Shown piece by piece: positions 22,601 to 34,112 of a stretch of 64,000 nucleotides of DNA (position 1 is the stretch's first letter; each line of letters opens with the position of its first letter). Below the pieces are notes generated by a model that saw only the letters and a program-made list of their open reading frames with translations, searched no databases and was not told the origin of the DNA. The DNA comes from Sindora glabra (Eukaryota; Streptophyta; Magnoliopsida; Fabales; Fabaceae), in assembly GCA_020226215.1 (NCBI GenBank), contig CM035232.1, positions 12,560,316-12,624,315 on the forward strand, in the 5' to 3' direction. Both the position numbers and the translations under genes were made by a program.

Positions 22601-23947
22601 CAAAGGAGGGGCATGTTACTGTTTTAGTCGAAAACAGCAACATGAGCCAAGACTTTCGACAAACATACAACTAGGAGACAGGAACATTCACTCAAATGAA
22701 TGGATATGAATGAAGAAAATGTAAAGGATTCGGACACGAAGTAAAGAGCAGTTTTGACATCTTTGACTTACTGGCAATAGCATGACACACCCGGTTACAT
22801 TGGGGGTGCTGTCCTTTTTGAGAGAATTCATGAGTTGGTCGTGAATGTGTTGTGACCACCCATATTGTGCTATTTCGTCAACATCCTCCACGTATTTGAT
22901 ATACGACCAGGCCAATGTGTGGGCCCTGTTTGGTACGAAGAGGGTGACAAGAAGCATCAACGTCATGAGGTGGGAGACATCCTGCACATCAGTCTTCGAT
23001 GTTCCCCGCACTACTCTTTCGAGAGCTTTGAATATGATTGGTTTGCTCATCCGTGATTTGCCACGGAAACATCTAACATCAAAGTCTGACAAGGTCCTCT
23101 TGCCAGAGGTTGTCTGGATGGGCTGATCTCCATCTCTTATTCCAAAGATCAGCTTCACTGATGCTAGTGTTATTCTGAGATGATCGCCTCCGATGTTGAA
23201 ATAATTATTCTTGTCTGAGAAGGTAGCAATTATGGACTGAATTTCAACATCGCTCTTACGACACATGCTGCGATCCAGTTCCTTTGTTATTATTGCGTTT
23301 ATCAGGACCCAGAATGGGTTGTGTCGTAGCACCGTCGTGTGCCTGTCATCCAACTGAAGCTGATCAACCTGTCTAATGCAGGCCAAGAGATTGGACCTAT
23401 ATTGCTGGAATTTCTGGGTTTCTTCATCAGAAAAGTCTCCTTTTGTGAGTGCTTTAGCGCCTTTCTGCTCGGGCAAACGTCAAATCAAGAGTTAGATCAA
23501 GCATAAATAGTCAAAACAAGGTATGATCACTAATGCAACATCCAATCAGACCTAGTGGTGTTACTGTTTCAGCAAGAAAAAGTAACATGAGATAAAAAAT
23601 GAGACATACATGTTTAACAAAACTCGTGGGTAAGTGCCACTATGTGAGGTATGAATAACAATGCAACATCGTGGCAGTGGGGTGTTACTGTTTCACCGAG
23701 AAACAGTAACATGAGCCTATAACCGTAGTATAACTGTCTTACGGATATTATGTGGAGTGACAGTAACATGCAACAAAATACATGGCATGTTGTGGTCCTA
23801 CTAACTGCTAGGGTTTCACTTCAACTCACGTAGGAACACAAGTCCAAGCAAGCAACTCCACATTTTCGTTGCACTTATAATTGAAGTATGATGCCTGTGT
23901 TAGAGTCAATGCTAAAGAGGAGGTGGGTTTACCTGTGGACGACCCAT
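19650..23947 (-). CDS. Ulp1-like (peptidase C48) cysteine protease with N-terminal plant TE-type domain and coiled coil, 9 exons
   Basis: Minus-strand exons are 23947-23933, 23464-22772, 22108-21983, 21749-20833, 20736-20647, 20550-20467, 20385-20131, 20007-19874 and 19797-19650, about 820 residues in all. The proposed ATG (MGRPQKGAK) is the first in its frame. Exons 2-3 (about residues 6-278) resemble the DUF1985-like domain found N-terminal to Ulp1 in plant transposon-borne genes. Exon 4 has a ~130-residue coiled coil (RLRDQLTSANTELLRLKDEL onward) and basic patches (KKSRKIKR, KKRTRQ). Exons 5-9 hold the C48 domain: YFCLVNPPHDLF, VFAFDNCCW, NHFTLLVLD (catalytic His), WTHYNSM (Asn at the usual Asp) and QDCG (Gln and nucleophile Cys). 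The family removes SUMO or related tags; activity here is inferred only. All junctions keep frame except exon 4 to 5, where GT-AG splicing shifts it by one, suggesting a lost base at the donor. Similar Ulp1 genes ride on MULE and CACTA elements. Confidence 0.78.
21750..21982. repeat. Palindrome in intron 3 of the protease gene
   Basis: CATGTTACTGTTTT and AAAACAGTAACATG pair around a five-base centre at 21792-21824, with 14-bp arms. Further half-sites (GAAACAGCAAC near 21860, ACAGTAACATG near 21914) lie in the same intron. Confidence 0.88.
22205..22680. repeat. Second tandem array (three 156-bp units) with the same palindrome, in intron 2 of the protease gene
   Basis: Three near-identical units each hold TGAGATCACATTAACAATA, GCCATAAAAC.TGGGGCAACC and a palindrome CATGTTACTGTTTTAGT.(5)AAAACAGCAACATG. 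The palindromes start at 22300, 22456 and 22612, exactly 156 bp apart. Outside the palindrome the unit shares no obvious sequence with the 18.1-19.2 kb array. Confidence 0.9.
23550..23715. repeat. Two further palindromes in intron 1 of the protease gene
   Basis: GTTACTGTTTCAGCAAGAAAAAGTAAC at about 23560-23588 and GTTACTGTTTCACCGAGAAACAGTAAC at 23683-23710 are slightly shorter versions of the element's palindrome. They lie about 122 bp apart with related flanks (AATGCAACATC). Confidence 0.85.
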
Positions 23948-24359
23948 TTGTGCGAAGTTGCTGTTTGATCTTGCTTTCAGCGTCCGATGTGGATAAATGA
24001 TGTTATCCGGTTGTTCAGAGTCGCGTGGTATCTTCTCTTGGTGTATTCGGCGATGATAACCACAGTGTCTTCCTGCGTCTTGAGATCACTGGTTCTGGTG
24101 AGCTTTGAGATGGAATGCAAAGTGTTGTTACTGTTACTGTTTCGGCCTTTTTGTCCCCGCCGAAACGCCCTTCACGTGCTTCGTTTCGTATTCAGGCCAT
24201 TGCGTTTTGTCGCTTCGATGTCGTGTCCTTTCATTTTCCTGCCTCAGAGAACAGTGTTTTCCACATAAAAAAAAACTCAATCAATTAATATCTGTTAATG
24301 TTTATTTTGGAGGCTATTGTCGTCATTTCATTGTTATATCATAGGAAATACAAAGTTGA
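23948..24359 (-). promoter_or_regulatory. Upstream region of the protease gene inside the Harbinger right end
   Basis: On the minus strand this stretch leads into the proposed start at 23947. Its composition is more GC-rich (GGCGTTTCGGCGGGGAC) than the AT-rich flanks, fitting a leader or promoter. A short upstream open frame (ATGAAAGGACACG..., about 20 codons, ending TGA) lies within it. Half-sites of the palindrome motif (ACAGTAACAGTAAC) lie at about 24126. No transcription start can be fixed. Confidence 0.4.
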
Positions 24360-24520
24360 ACCAAACAAAAACGTAGGAAGTTCTTCTGCGGGAAATGGAA
24401 CTTGCTCCCTGTCAACCAAACAAAAATTTAGATATCCCAGGAAGTTCATATGGGAAATCAACTTCCTGTGAAGTTCCATTTCCCATGGGAACTTATTTCC
24501 CGTATGAACCAAACGAGTCC
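24360..24520 (-). repeat. Right terminal inverted repeat and subterminal zone of the Harbinger element
   Basis: The last 15 bases (24506-24520) are the inverted copy of the left end. The preceding ~150 bp hold repeated GGAAGTTC, GGGAAAT and ATTTCCC motifs in both orientations, echoing the left subterminal region. TTA follows directly as the likely target duplication. Confidence 0.88.
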
Positions 24521-24523
24521 TTA

Positions 24524-27500
24524 AGCTACCAACATCGACGGTGCAATGGGATTGAGAAGATTTTTTTTTTTAGTTAATAATTGGGCCTGCAAGAAATATT
24601 GTTCTTGCTTTCTTCTACCATTATAAGGAAAAGGAAAAGAGGAGCATATCCAAGTCTCTTTGTCACTTCTTACTACATGGAAATCCTTTTAATTTTACAT
24701 AACAAGACCATTTCATATTCAACAAAAATAATTAGAGTAACTAATTATTTCTAGGAATAATAAGGTGAAGAGGATTGAACTTCTGATTTCTTGATCATAA
24801 AGGGTTAATTGAATCTAGAAATTTGAGATATCATTTGTAGATCCATTCGATCACTCATCAATTTTCTCTCCTATCGCTGCCATTTTCTATTGTGGCGATC
24901 CATATTGATATTGCTATTAGTATGGTTTGGGGGTTCCATTCTTTGCATTGGAAAGGACATGAATAACCAAGATAATGTCTCTAATCAGGTCGCATAGCAC
25001 TTGGTATGAGGAGCATAGCCACTATTATGGGAAATTATGCATTGGAAGTTTCACTGCATTATTATGTTTATGTCCTTTTAGGAAGAAATTCTACCTAAAT
25101 TCTCGGAATAAGGGAGGAAGTTCTTTAAAATTCTTGGCTCTATTTCTTTATTATTTTTTTTAAAAAATGATTTTTAAAAATAGAAAAATCTGCCTGAAAA
25201 TTTATTTTCAAAATTTATTTTTAAAAAATTATAATTTTAAATGTCTAACTTAAAAATAGAAAAATAAAAATAATTTTTAAATTTTTTTCTTATCTTATTC
25301 TTGATGTTAGTTTTATATTCAGATAATTTTTTTATTTATAAAACTAATCATCCTTTGGTTTTTTTATTTTTCTCAATTCAAAAACAGTTGATGAAAACTA
25401 AAAAACATCATTTTTAAGAACAATTTATGAAAACATAAAATATAAAAACTTATTCAAATATACCTCTTATTTATTATTATATTTTTTTGGATTTAGATCC
25501 ATTGCATCTCCAAAGAAATGCATGGGATGAATTTCAAAAAGAGATAAATAATTTTCTTTTGATTTGAACCATGAGCCTTTACAAATAATAGAAAAATGAC
25601 AGAAGAAAAAAGGAAGAGTTCAAAACCTATTGGTAGGGTGGGGAATGGAAGGAAAAGAAGAAGAAGGAAATATTATGTTACAAATATTGTTTTTATTTTA
25701 GAGTTTTGATTAAGGAGAAAAATAAATTAAAAATTTATGATTAATCCTCAAAAATCATTTAAAACCCTCTATTACTCATGATTTTTGCAGGGTTTGCTAA
25801 AAGCCTAAATAAGGAAAGGAAATTTTAACTTAACCATTCATTTCTCTCATTTCTCTTCCTTTCTATACTCTCTTATTGTCTTCTTTTTCTTTCTCCTTGT
25901 ATCTCATAAACTTGTCATTATGGTTTGTCTAGATGAAAGAAATAAAAAAGAAAGACATGAAGAGAAAAAGTTGTCGCATAACATTTTTTTCAATTATGAG
26001 TTTTAAATAAGGTGGCACAAGGATAGGATGTTACAATTGGCCCTCTAAAATGCCTCAACTTTCAATATTTTTTGTATTCCTCCAATTTGGGGTTATTTAA
26101 GAATTATCTATTTAATTCATTATTATGTTTATCTAAATTATTTTAATTCACATTTTTAACTTATCATTTTTAATACTCATTAATAAATTGCTATTTTTAA
26201 AAAGGGTAAAATTATAATTATAAATATATATACACACACTTGTGATTAGCTTACATGTTGGTTTAACTGATCATTATCCTTTCTTATGTAATGTTAAACA
26301 TCTAAATAAGTAGATGAAAAGTTATAATTTAATCATCCATTTTCACATAGTCCCTTTCTCTCCATTTTTTCCTACAATCTTCCATTTTCTTCCTTTTCTA
26401 ACTACCAAACATACCGTACCATTAAAAATGAAGTTGTAAAGTTTACATTTATTTATCTATTTATATAATAACTTCAAGTTCACTCTACCATTTTAACAAA
26501 GGCTAGTTGCCTTTCTTTCCTTTTTTTAATTTATTTTAAAGTTTTATATATTATATAGTCTATTCTTAACTTTTCAAGTATGCTTCCTTTTTCTTTTTTT
26601 TTCTTTGTTCGTAGCCTTTTGCCTACTTTCTTCTCTTTATCTCAAATTTAAATCTATATTTTCTTTCAAATTAGGGTAAATTTCAATCACCTCCTTTAGT
26701 ATTTGGGCACAATTCATTAGCTTTTCTTCTATTTTTAAAATTTTCACAAGCTTCCATTGAATGCTTATATATAGAAATGTTCCTAAGACAAGTTGCTAGG
26801 CTTCAAGTCAAATTTTTCATATATAATTGCATGAAATACAATGACCTAATATTACACTCATTACAATTAAAATGTATTATGCAAAAATAATTAGATAAAT
26901 ACATGAATAAATTTTGTGCAAAGTACTAGCTAAATAAATGAGTGATAGAATTTTAAGGTTAAATATGATTATGGGTGAAATTATGAGTGAGCATGTAAGT
27001 AAAGAAAGGACTTAAAAAAAATTCATTTTTGCCCTTAAGTCATTTTCCTTCTTTTATTTTCTTATTTCAACCACCCATTTCCCTATTTTTCCAAAAATCC
27101 TCCAACAACTCATTCTCTCTTCCTATATCTAAGGGAAGATCCAATCCACTTCTTCAATCCTTCATCTCCTATCCAATGTAAACAATGTAATGAATTTCAT
27201 TTCTTTATTGTTATGAAATGCCTCCTCTATCTTTCTCTTTGGATTACAAATGATGAAAGTTTTGGTTTCAAATGAAATTTTAGAACCTTAACTCTAGACC
27301 TTTAATTTAATGATGTTTACAAACAATTAGACCTCAATTGTACATCTAAGCAACTTATCTATAAGATGCAAATAAACACTTTATTCCCTCATTTGTGATT
27401 TAAATTGTTGTTAAGTTAGGTTTTTGCATATATTTGTTTAGATTGGTGTAAAATGATATAGAGTATTATTTAATGTAAATTTTTTAATGAATTTGGTGTA

Positions 27501-30500
27501 TATAATGTTGCTACTTTATTTTATAGTGCTTAAATGGATTGAAATAACATAAAGGATGAATAGTAAACTTTGTACAAAAATGCAAAAAAAAGTACATATA
27601 AATCAATTGGTGAATTGATTCATTGAACTCAAAATGCAAAATAATATCCATGAGTCCATTCATGAATCAATTCACCCTTTACATAATTAAATTTGAGGAG
27701 AACTGAATTGATTAGTAAATTAATTTAGTATGAGCTAAAAAGTAACCTGTCTTATACTAAATTGAATCACAAATCAATTTAGGCCTTTTAGAACCTAAAT
27801 TAAAAAACCTAAATTGATTATCCAATTAATTCAAGACTTCTAAAATTGCATAAAATAACCTTAATCAATTTAAGCCTTACAAAAACCTATTAAGAGTTCT
27901 AAATTAATTTATAAGGTGAAAAATTATGTTCTTATTATGGAATCATTTATAGTTAGATATTTATAATATGGTTAAGCAATATGTGACTTGGAAAAGTTAT
28001 AATAGAGTTGTACCTACTTCATATTTATCTGATCCAATAAATACTTGCAATAAAATAAGCCTCGATAAGAGATATAAGAAGATTTACATATTTTTATTTT
28101 TCTTACGTTTTCCATCAAATGCTATCAAATTCCGATGAACAAATTATGGAATTATGAAAAAGAATATATTAGCTGTGTAATTGAATTTCCTTTTGCAAAT
28201 ATGATGATATAGGAATAAATGGTGTAACCTTGATTGAAACTTAAAATATTTTGTGTGTGTAATTTCTTAAAAGCCATATTGCTTTTTCAAAATGCCTTTC
28301 CTCTTTCGGCAAAGGTATAAAAAGTAATTTACTTTTCTAGATGAAATCTACTTGTTCCCTAATTACTTTTCTAGATGAAACCTATTTATTCCCTATAAAA
28401 GGAGATAATATTAGACTTAATGTCATGGTACAATTAAATTTTAATTATTTTTAATACTTGTTGTTTACTTATTAAGTTTCAACAAAACTTACTTTTCTTT
28501 TTCCCTTTTGCTATCCAAGTTGGAAAATATGATAAAATAGAAATTTCATAAATTTCTTCATATCATTCATATATATTTACATTAGTAAATCAAAAATTAA
28601 AATGTAGCCCATGTAGATTAGAAAAAATTCTTAGCAAAGAAAAGCTTCATAAGTTTTTCCTTTTTTTTACTCCCAGTAGCTATAAACTTCATAATCTAAT
28701 TAATAAGAGTATCCTTTTGTTCAATCTCATTAGACTTCATAAATGTAAGATCTTTCAAAGCTCATATGCACAATTCCTCTAATTTTAGACCTTCCATTTT
28801 TTATTATTTTTGAAACCTTTTCAATATTGTTTTGAAAGGAAAGATAAAATGAATTACGTGTATTTTGTTCTTACATAATCTTATACTTTTATAGTAAAAG
28901 AGAGTGACTTTAAAGTCTTTAAATATAATAGATTTAATGATCACTTCATTAAGTGTTTATATAGAAAATAACATATTAATTTCTTCCTTCATTAATGCAT
29001 ATCCAATACATTTAATCCCAATCAAATATTATACAGATTCATAATTTAAGTAATTATTAAGTCAATACATGAATCTATTTAATAAAAATTATACATGAAT
29101 ATGTTTTTGTATCTTCTACCAATATGTATCCACTATATATAATCTAAATACATAGCTTTATTTATTTATTGGCTTTATAAGACATACAAGCCTTTTAGTC
29201 TATGGGAAACTGTTCCCCTTAATTGTTCAGTTGTTGTTTAATAGGTTAGAAGTAAGCTAGTTCAAGCAATTTGATCCTAAAGTGAGTCTTAGGATAGTTA
29301 GAGTAAACACTTACATACATATCTAATGATATATTATAGATTGACATCATTCTATGTTTGATTTGATGATCATACTTCTTTAAGGTGAAATATCCTTATA
29401 TGTAACATATTGCATTATTCACATATAGTTTAATGTAGTAAATGGTTATCCATAGCAACCTTCTATATCAATCATGCATCTTGGGATAGGTCATGATACT
29501 TGAGCTAGAGTTTGGCCAATTTAATTATTTAAAAATTAAGCTTAACCTTATCAAATTTATACATAACTTAGGATTTGACTTGAAAGTTAATTACTTTTCT
29601 TTTCATTATTATTTGGAACAAAAAATTAAATTTTTACATAAAAATGTACATTTAAATAAATATAGGAAAAATTACTATCAACTGCCCTAAGGTTAGGCCT
29701 AATTACACTTCGTTCCCTTTTGTTTGGAAAATTACATTAACCTCTCTTGTAATAAATAGAAAGGAACGATGTTAGTCATAATTTTTTTACCATATTTGCC
29801 CTTTTATGAAGAATCCATTTCAAAGTCACCTTCATGCATTTCCCTTATTTCACTTCTCTCATTTTTAATTTCTTCTTCTTATTTGGAGTAACTTTATATT
29901 GATTCACTAGATTTTTGTCCGAAATCAAAGCTTCATTATAATTAATATCGATCTACATGCATTACTCTAAATAAAATATATAATTTAATGTAAAATACAA
30001 TGTGAATATCAAGCTATTAATTTATTATCGTTATATGTATGTATATATGCATAGTTGTTGTATCTCATTGTATGTTTCGTTTATTATGTGTGTGTGCTTT
30101 GGATGTTGCATTTGTTCTTATCTTCTATATGTGTATATACTGCATATATCTTTTTGTTTATTGGGACCAAAAATTTGTTAATAATGCAATTATATCATTT
30201 ATATTTGGAACAATTAAAAACCCTTATTTTACTTAATCTGTCATAATCGCAACTACTAATTCTTATCATGGTATTGTAGCATGATTTGTAGCCATTTATG
30301 TGGAAAATGAGTTCAACATGTCCTATTAGTATCAGCATTGACTTCCTAAACTTTATTTAGTTTTAAACAAGTTGAGGTATAGCTGCAAACATTTTCACCA
30401 GAATCACATATGCTAATTCATAGGCATTCTTGTGAAGAAGTTTTTATCATATTCAAATGGAGTGGCACCCTTTTATCTTGTATCAGATTCACATGAAAAA

Positions 30501-30747
30501 TATTCTGGAAAGTTGCAAGAATACTTTATTTTTTCAAATGGCATCTTTCATATTCTTGTCAATGATGTTTGTTAAGCCAACATTTCGCAAAAGGATGGTG
30601 GAATTTTCCTAACTTAATTTGTTTTGAAGAATTTTTAATTTCTTGAAAGCCAATTGGTAAATGATTCCTTCAGTAAGGTGATGCATTTCACTAAAATAAG
30701 CATGCTTAATTTTTTTAATGTACTATATTTATTTTGAATCTATATTT
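24524..30747. other. 6.2 kb AT-rich gene-free DNA
   Basis: No coding gene, RNA gene or well-bounded transposon is visible. The sequence is a mosaic of poly-A/T runs and simple AT motifs. GGATGTTACA at about 26027 resembles the 3' end of some plant LTRs, but no partner start was found. Stretches such as 27080-27200 and 29690-29770 look like old repeats by composition only. Confidence 0.55.
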
Positions 30748-30751
30748 TCAA

Positions 30752-32644
30752 GGGCTATTTGGTTCAAACTGGAGAAAGGGAATGAAATTAGGAAAGAAAA
30801 TTAAGGAGAAAGGAAGGAAATAACTTCTGATTATCTAGCCTATTTAGTTCAAATAGGAAAATGAATGAAATTTCTTTTGATTCCCTTTGTTATTGTTTAG
30901 GTCACTAAGGGAGAATTAACCTATTATTTGTACTAGACCTTATCTAATGTGAAACATTATATATTGGTGAAAAAAGAAAGAAAAAAAATAAGTTTCTAAT
31001 GTCACTCACTCCTCATCCATTAGTTAATACGTGAAGGTTTTATTTTTTTCATTGTAGCTTTTTCTCAACATTAATATTAACAGCAATGTATCAAGAAAAT
31101 ATAATCCGATCATGAATAATGAAAGGAATATTCTATCAAGGTAATCATATGTGCTTCGATAGATATGCTCTTCAAACACTTGAACCTGCTTGGATCATAT
31201 CTAGATAAATAGAGGCAGGGTGTTAAGCAATGTTATGAACCCAATAAGGTGGATACTTTAGATCCTACTTGGACAAAGCAAAAGATATTGTTGATAAATA
31301 GAAGTACATCTTGCTCATTCACATCTCAAAAATATTCAGCCATAGCAAAACAAAAAGCAATGAGCTTTCATTTTTTAATTAGAATGATTACTTGATCTAA
31401 TTTTACATTAAAAATAGATTAGTTTATAATAGTTCATTGATCGAGTGCTCTTGCATCAAAGATGAATAGGGTTAAGTGATCTACCGAAGTTGTGGGATGT
31501 AAAAATGCATGGGGAACGTTCTGCCTTAGAAGGAAGGACATGTGCAACTCCTCTTTTCTTTATTATTCTCAAAGGAGAAGGTTATTATTTTTTATCAAAC
31601 CTATGCAAATCCAACCACAATCTTATAATTATAATAAGAATAAGAAATCTTTCTCAATCAATTAATTATGCCACTATTTTTTGATTTAAATGTCATAGAA
31701 TATTTTTTTTACATATAAGAAGTTAGTGGACAAATAAAAAGGAAAGGGAATTTAATTGTGAAAGAATATAAAGAATATAATGAATAACAAACATTAGGAG
31801 TTTAGAACCACTAAAAAAATAGAGAATATATGATAAAAAATTAGAGAATCAAAGGGGTAAAAGTGTGATTCATTCTATTGACCCCTTAATACTACCCTTT
31901 GATGTTGTATATATTAAATCAAGAAACTATATCCATAAGGAAATATCATAATCAATGAATCAACCATTCATAAATACAAAAAGTTAATAATTAGATATTG
32001 ACCATGAATTCACCTAACACAAAGTCCAAAAAATAATTCATCAAACACAAATTTTAAAAATCATCCGGGACCATATGCAAGAATGCTAAAGTCTATTTAT
32101 TCCAAAAATCCAATCAATGTAAGACCATGGCAATTTGGATTTTGTAGGGCTCTCTTTAAAAATCTTAACTTTTAACTTAATTCTTGAAAGATTGTATTTC
32201 TTTCTATGCAATCTGTATTTCCTTCTATAACTTTTAAAAGAGGAATTTGTGGAAAATTGTATTATTTTTTACAAAAAGACGATACCCAACTACGAGAAAA
32301 CTAATGCATATATATTTGCAAATCAATTGAGAAATTTAATAAAAAAATTGAATGATTAAGATAGAGAGAGAAAGAGCCAAAAACGTACTTAATGCTCATT
32401 GTGAGATTGCGAGAGTGATGAATGCTGAGAGATGAAGGAGTGTGCGGTTGGTTCTTGCAAAACCCAAAATCAGGGAATGAGATTCCTTAGAGGGTTGGGG
32501 GAAATCAATGTATCCTAATTTAAGGTAAAGTCATTTAGGAAAAAAAGGGAAAGGGAATCATTTTTTTAAACCAAACACATACAAAGGGAATAAATACCCT
32601 CTATTCCCTTTCCCTATTCTAAATACCTTAAACCAAACAGACCC
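30752..32644. mobile_element. Non-autonomous Tourist/Harbinger-like element, ~1.9 kb
   Basis: The left end GGGCTATTTGGTTCAAAC and the complement of the right end GGGTCTGTTTGGTTTAAGG form an imperfect terminal inverted repeat with the TTTGGTT core of PIF/Harbinger ends. Subterminal sequence at both sides is rich in AAAGGGAAT/ATTCCCTTT. TCAA precedes (30748-30751) and follows (32645-32648) the element. Harbinger elements usually duplicate three bases (TTA-like), so the exact boundary is uncertain by one base. No coding capacity is visible inside. Confidence 0.6.
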
Positions 32645-32648
32645 TCAA

Positions 32649-33229
32649 GGTTTATAGATGTTAAGTGATTATGGAAAATTTGTATTGCAGTCATGGATCA
32701 CCAATGAACACTAAGATCTGTAAATGCTAGCTATCATGTCTCGTCCACCAGTGAAAGTTTAAGTTATCTCTAATTCCTATTCTCTTTGTAGCTTCTTATT
32801 TGATCAGTAATCCATCATTGTTGCTGTTTTTCTTGCGAAAAGTTGATTTAGACAAGCTTCAATTTATGAGTACCAATCATCATCTGAAGCATATGCATAT
32901 CTATTTCGTGTATTATTCATGCTTCAAGCTGTCTAGTAAATAGGAAGATTGTTTCCCTAGCTCAGTACCTCTTCAAAATGTAGGATAGCAAGATTATAAT
33001 ATTTGCATATCTGATCATGGTTTGGGTACTGGACCATAACGAGTCTAGTGACAAATAGTCTGGTGCACGATGAACATTTCTCTAATTATTTACATGTTTT
33101 TCTTTAAGTCCTGCAACTCCCATTATGGATGATATAGGCACCAAGAATGTGGTGAATCTCTGTTGAATTATGTAATAGTGATGCCATTATCTTATAAATA
33201 TCATTAAAAAATGAAAATTTCAGTTTAGC

Positions 33230-33265
<36 letters not shown>

Positions 33266-34112
33266 CTTATAACTCGTGAAGAATGGTGGTCGTGAAGAGT
33301 GGTGGTTGTGCAATTGTGCAGGTTTATATACGACGATGATTGGATCATGCCTCACACTGGCAAAATTAAAATATCCTTATTATTGGGACAAGCATTATTT
33401 TCAAGCACCTCAGCAAGATGAAATGCGGTAAGTCTTGATTTTCATACTTACAGATGTGAAGAATTAGTGAGGTCAGGCCTTTTATGCATAACTTAATGTT
33501 TTTTTTTATTATATAATAAAAAAATCCTCTCAAGTGTTTTATAAATAGTGAAATTATCCAAAATTTTAATGATAAATCCAGCACATTAGTGGGGTCCACA
33601 ATTTTTTTTTCCATTTTTTAATATTTCTGCTAAAATTTGAATAGGAGACAATCAATAACAGGCGGAGTGTACTACAGTATACATAAAGTAACGGAGATCA
33701 GTATAATTTTCTAGATAAGAAAGAATTGAGCGTAATTAGTTGTAATCTCATGGGAGATAGCAGATATTTACCTTTAAATATATAATTGAACATTTAAACA
33801 TATATAATATTTAGTGATTTAAAAATAATTAAAAATAATTTTATTTTGTAATATATAATTATATTAATAAAAATAAATTTATATAATTAGGTTAAACAAA
33901 GTTGACTCATTTTATATAATATTAGCACGCACTCAACTTGAATATTAATCAATTTATGAGAGAAATACCAATTAATATTTGAACCATAAAATATAATCCA
34001 TACTCTATATTTTTTAGAGTCGAACCTATCGAATCAATTAGGTTGGGTCATGTGATGCATGAATAAATTTACTTATACACATTAACCTTTTTTTATTTAA
34101 TCCCAATTTTAT
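32649..34112. other. AT-rich gene-free DNA with a (TA)16 tract
   Basis: A pure (TA)n run lies at 33233-33264. Minus-strand open frames at 33104-33355 and 33366-33614 cross or adjoin it and have low-complexity translations, so they are not called as genes. Nothing else is supported. Confidence 0.55.

Larger units (their letters stand above)
14427..24520 (+). mobile_element. PIF/Harbinger DNA transposon, ~10.1 kb, with Ulp1-like protease cargo
   Basis: The ends carry 15-bp perfect terminal inverted repeats, GGACTCGTTTGGTTC at 14427-14441 and its complement at 24506-24520. They resemble the GG(G)..TTTGGTT ends of Tourist/PIF elements. The flanks read TTG (14424-14426) and TTA (24521-24523), consistent with the 3-bp TTA target duplication of this superfamily after one substitution. 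Inside lie a Harbinger-type DDE transposase and a Myb/SANT-like protein on the plus strand, the classical two-gene set. A long Ulp1-type protease gene runs on the minus strand. A palindrome-bearing tandem array separates the converging genes. Subterminal sequence on both sides is dense in TTCCC/GGGAA motifs. The transposase is broken, so the copy is probably non-autonomous now. Confidence 0.88.

Noticed and set aside
26015..26045. GGATGTTACA, like the 3' end of some plant LTRs
   Set aside because: No primer-binding site follows and no matching 5' end was seen; a 10-mer alone is not evidence.
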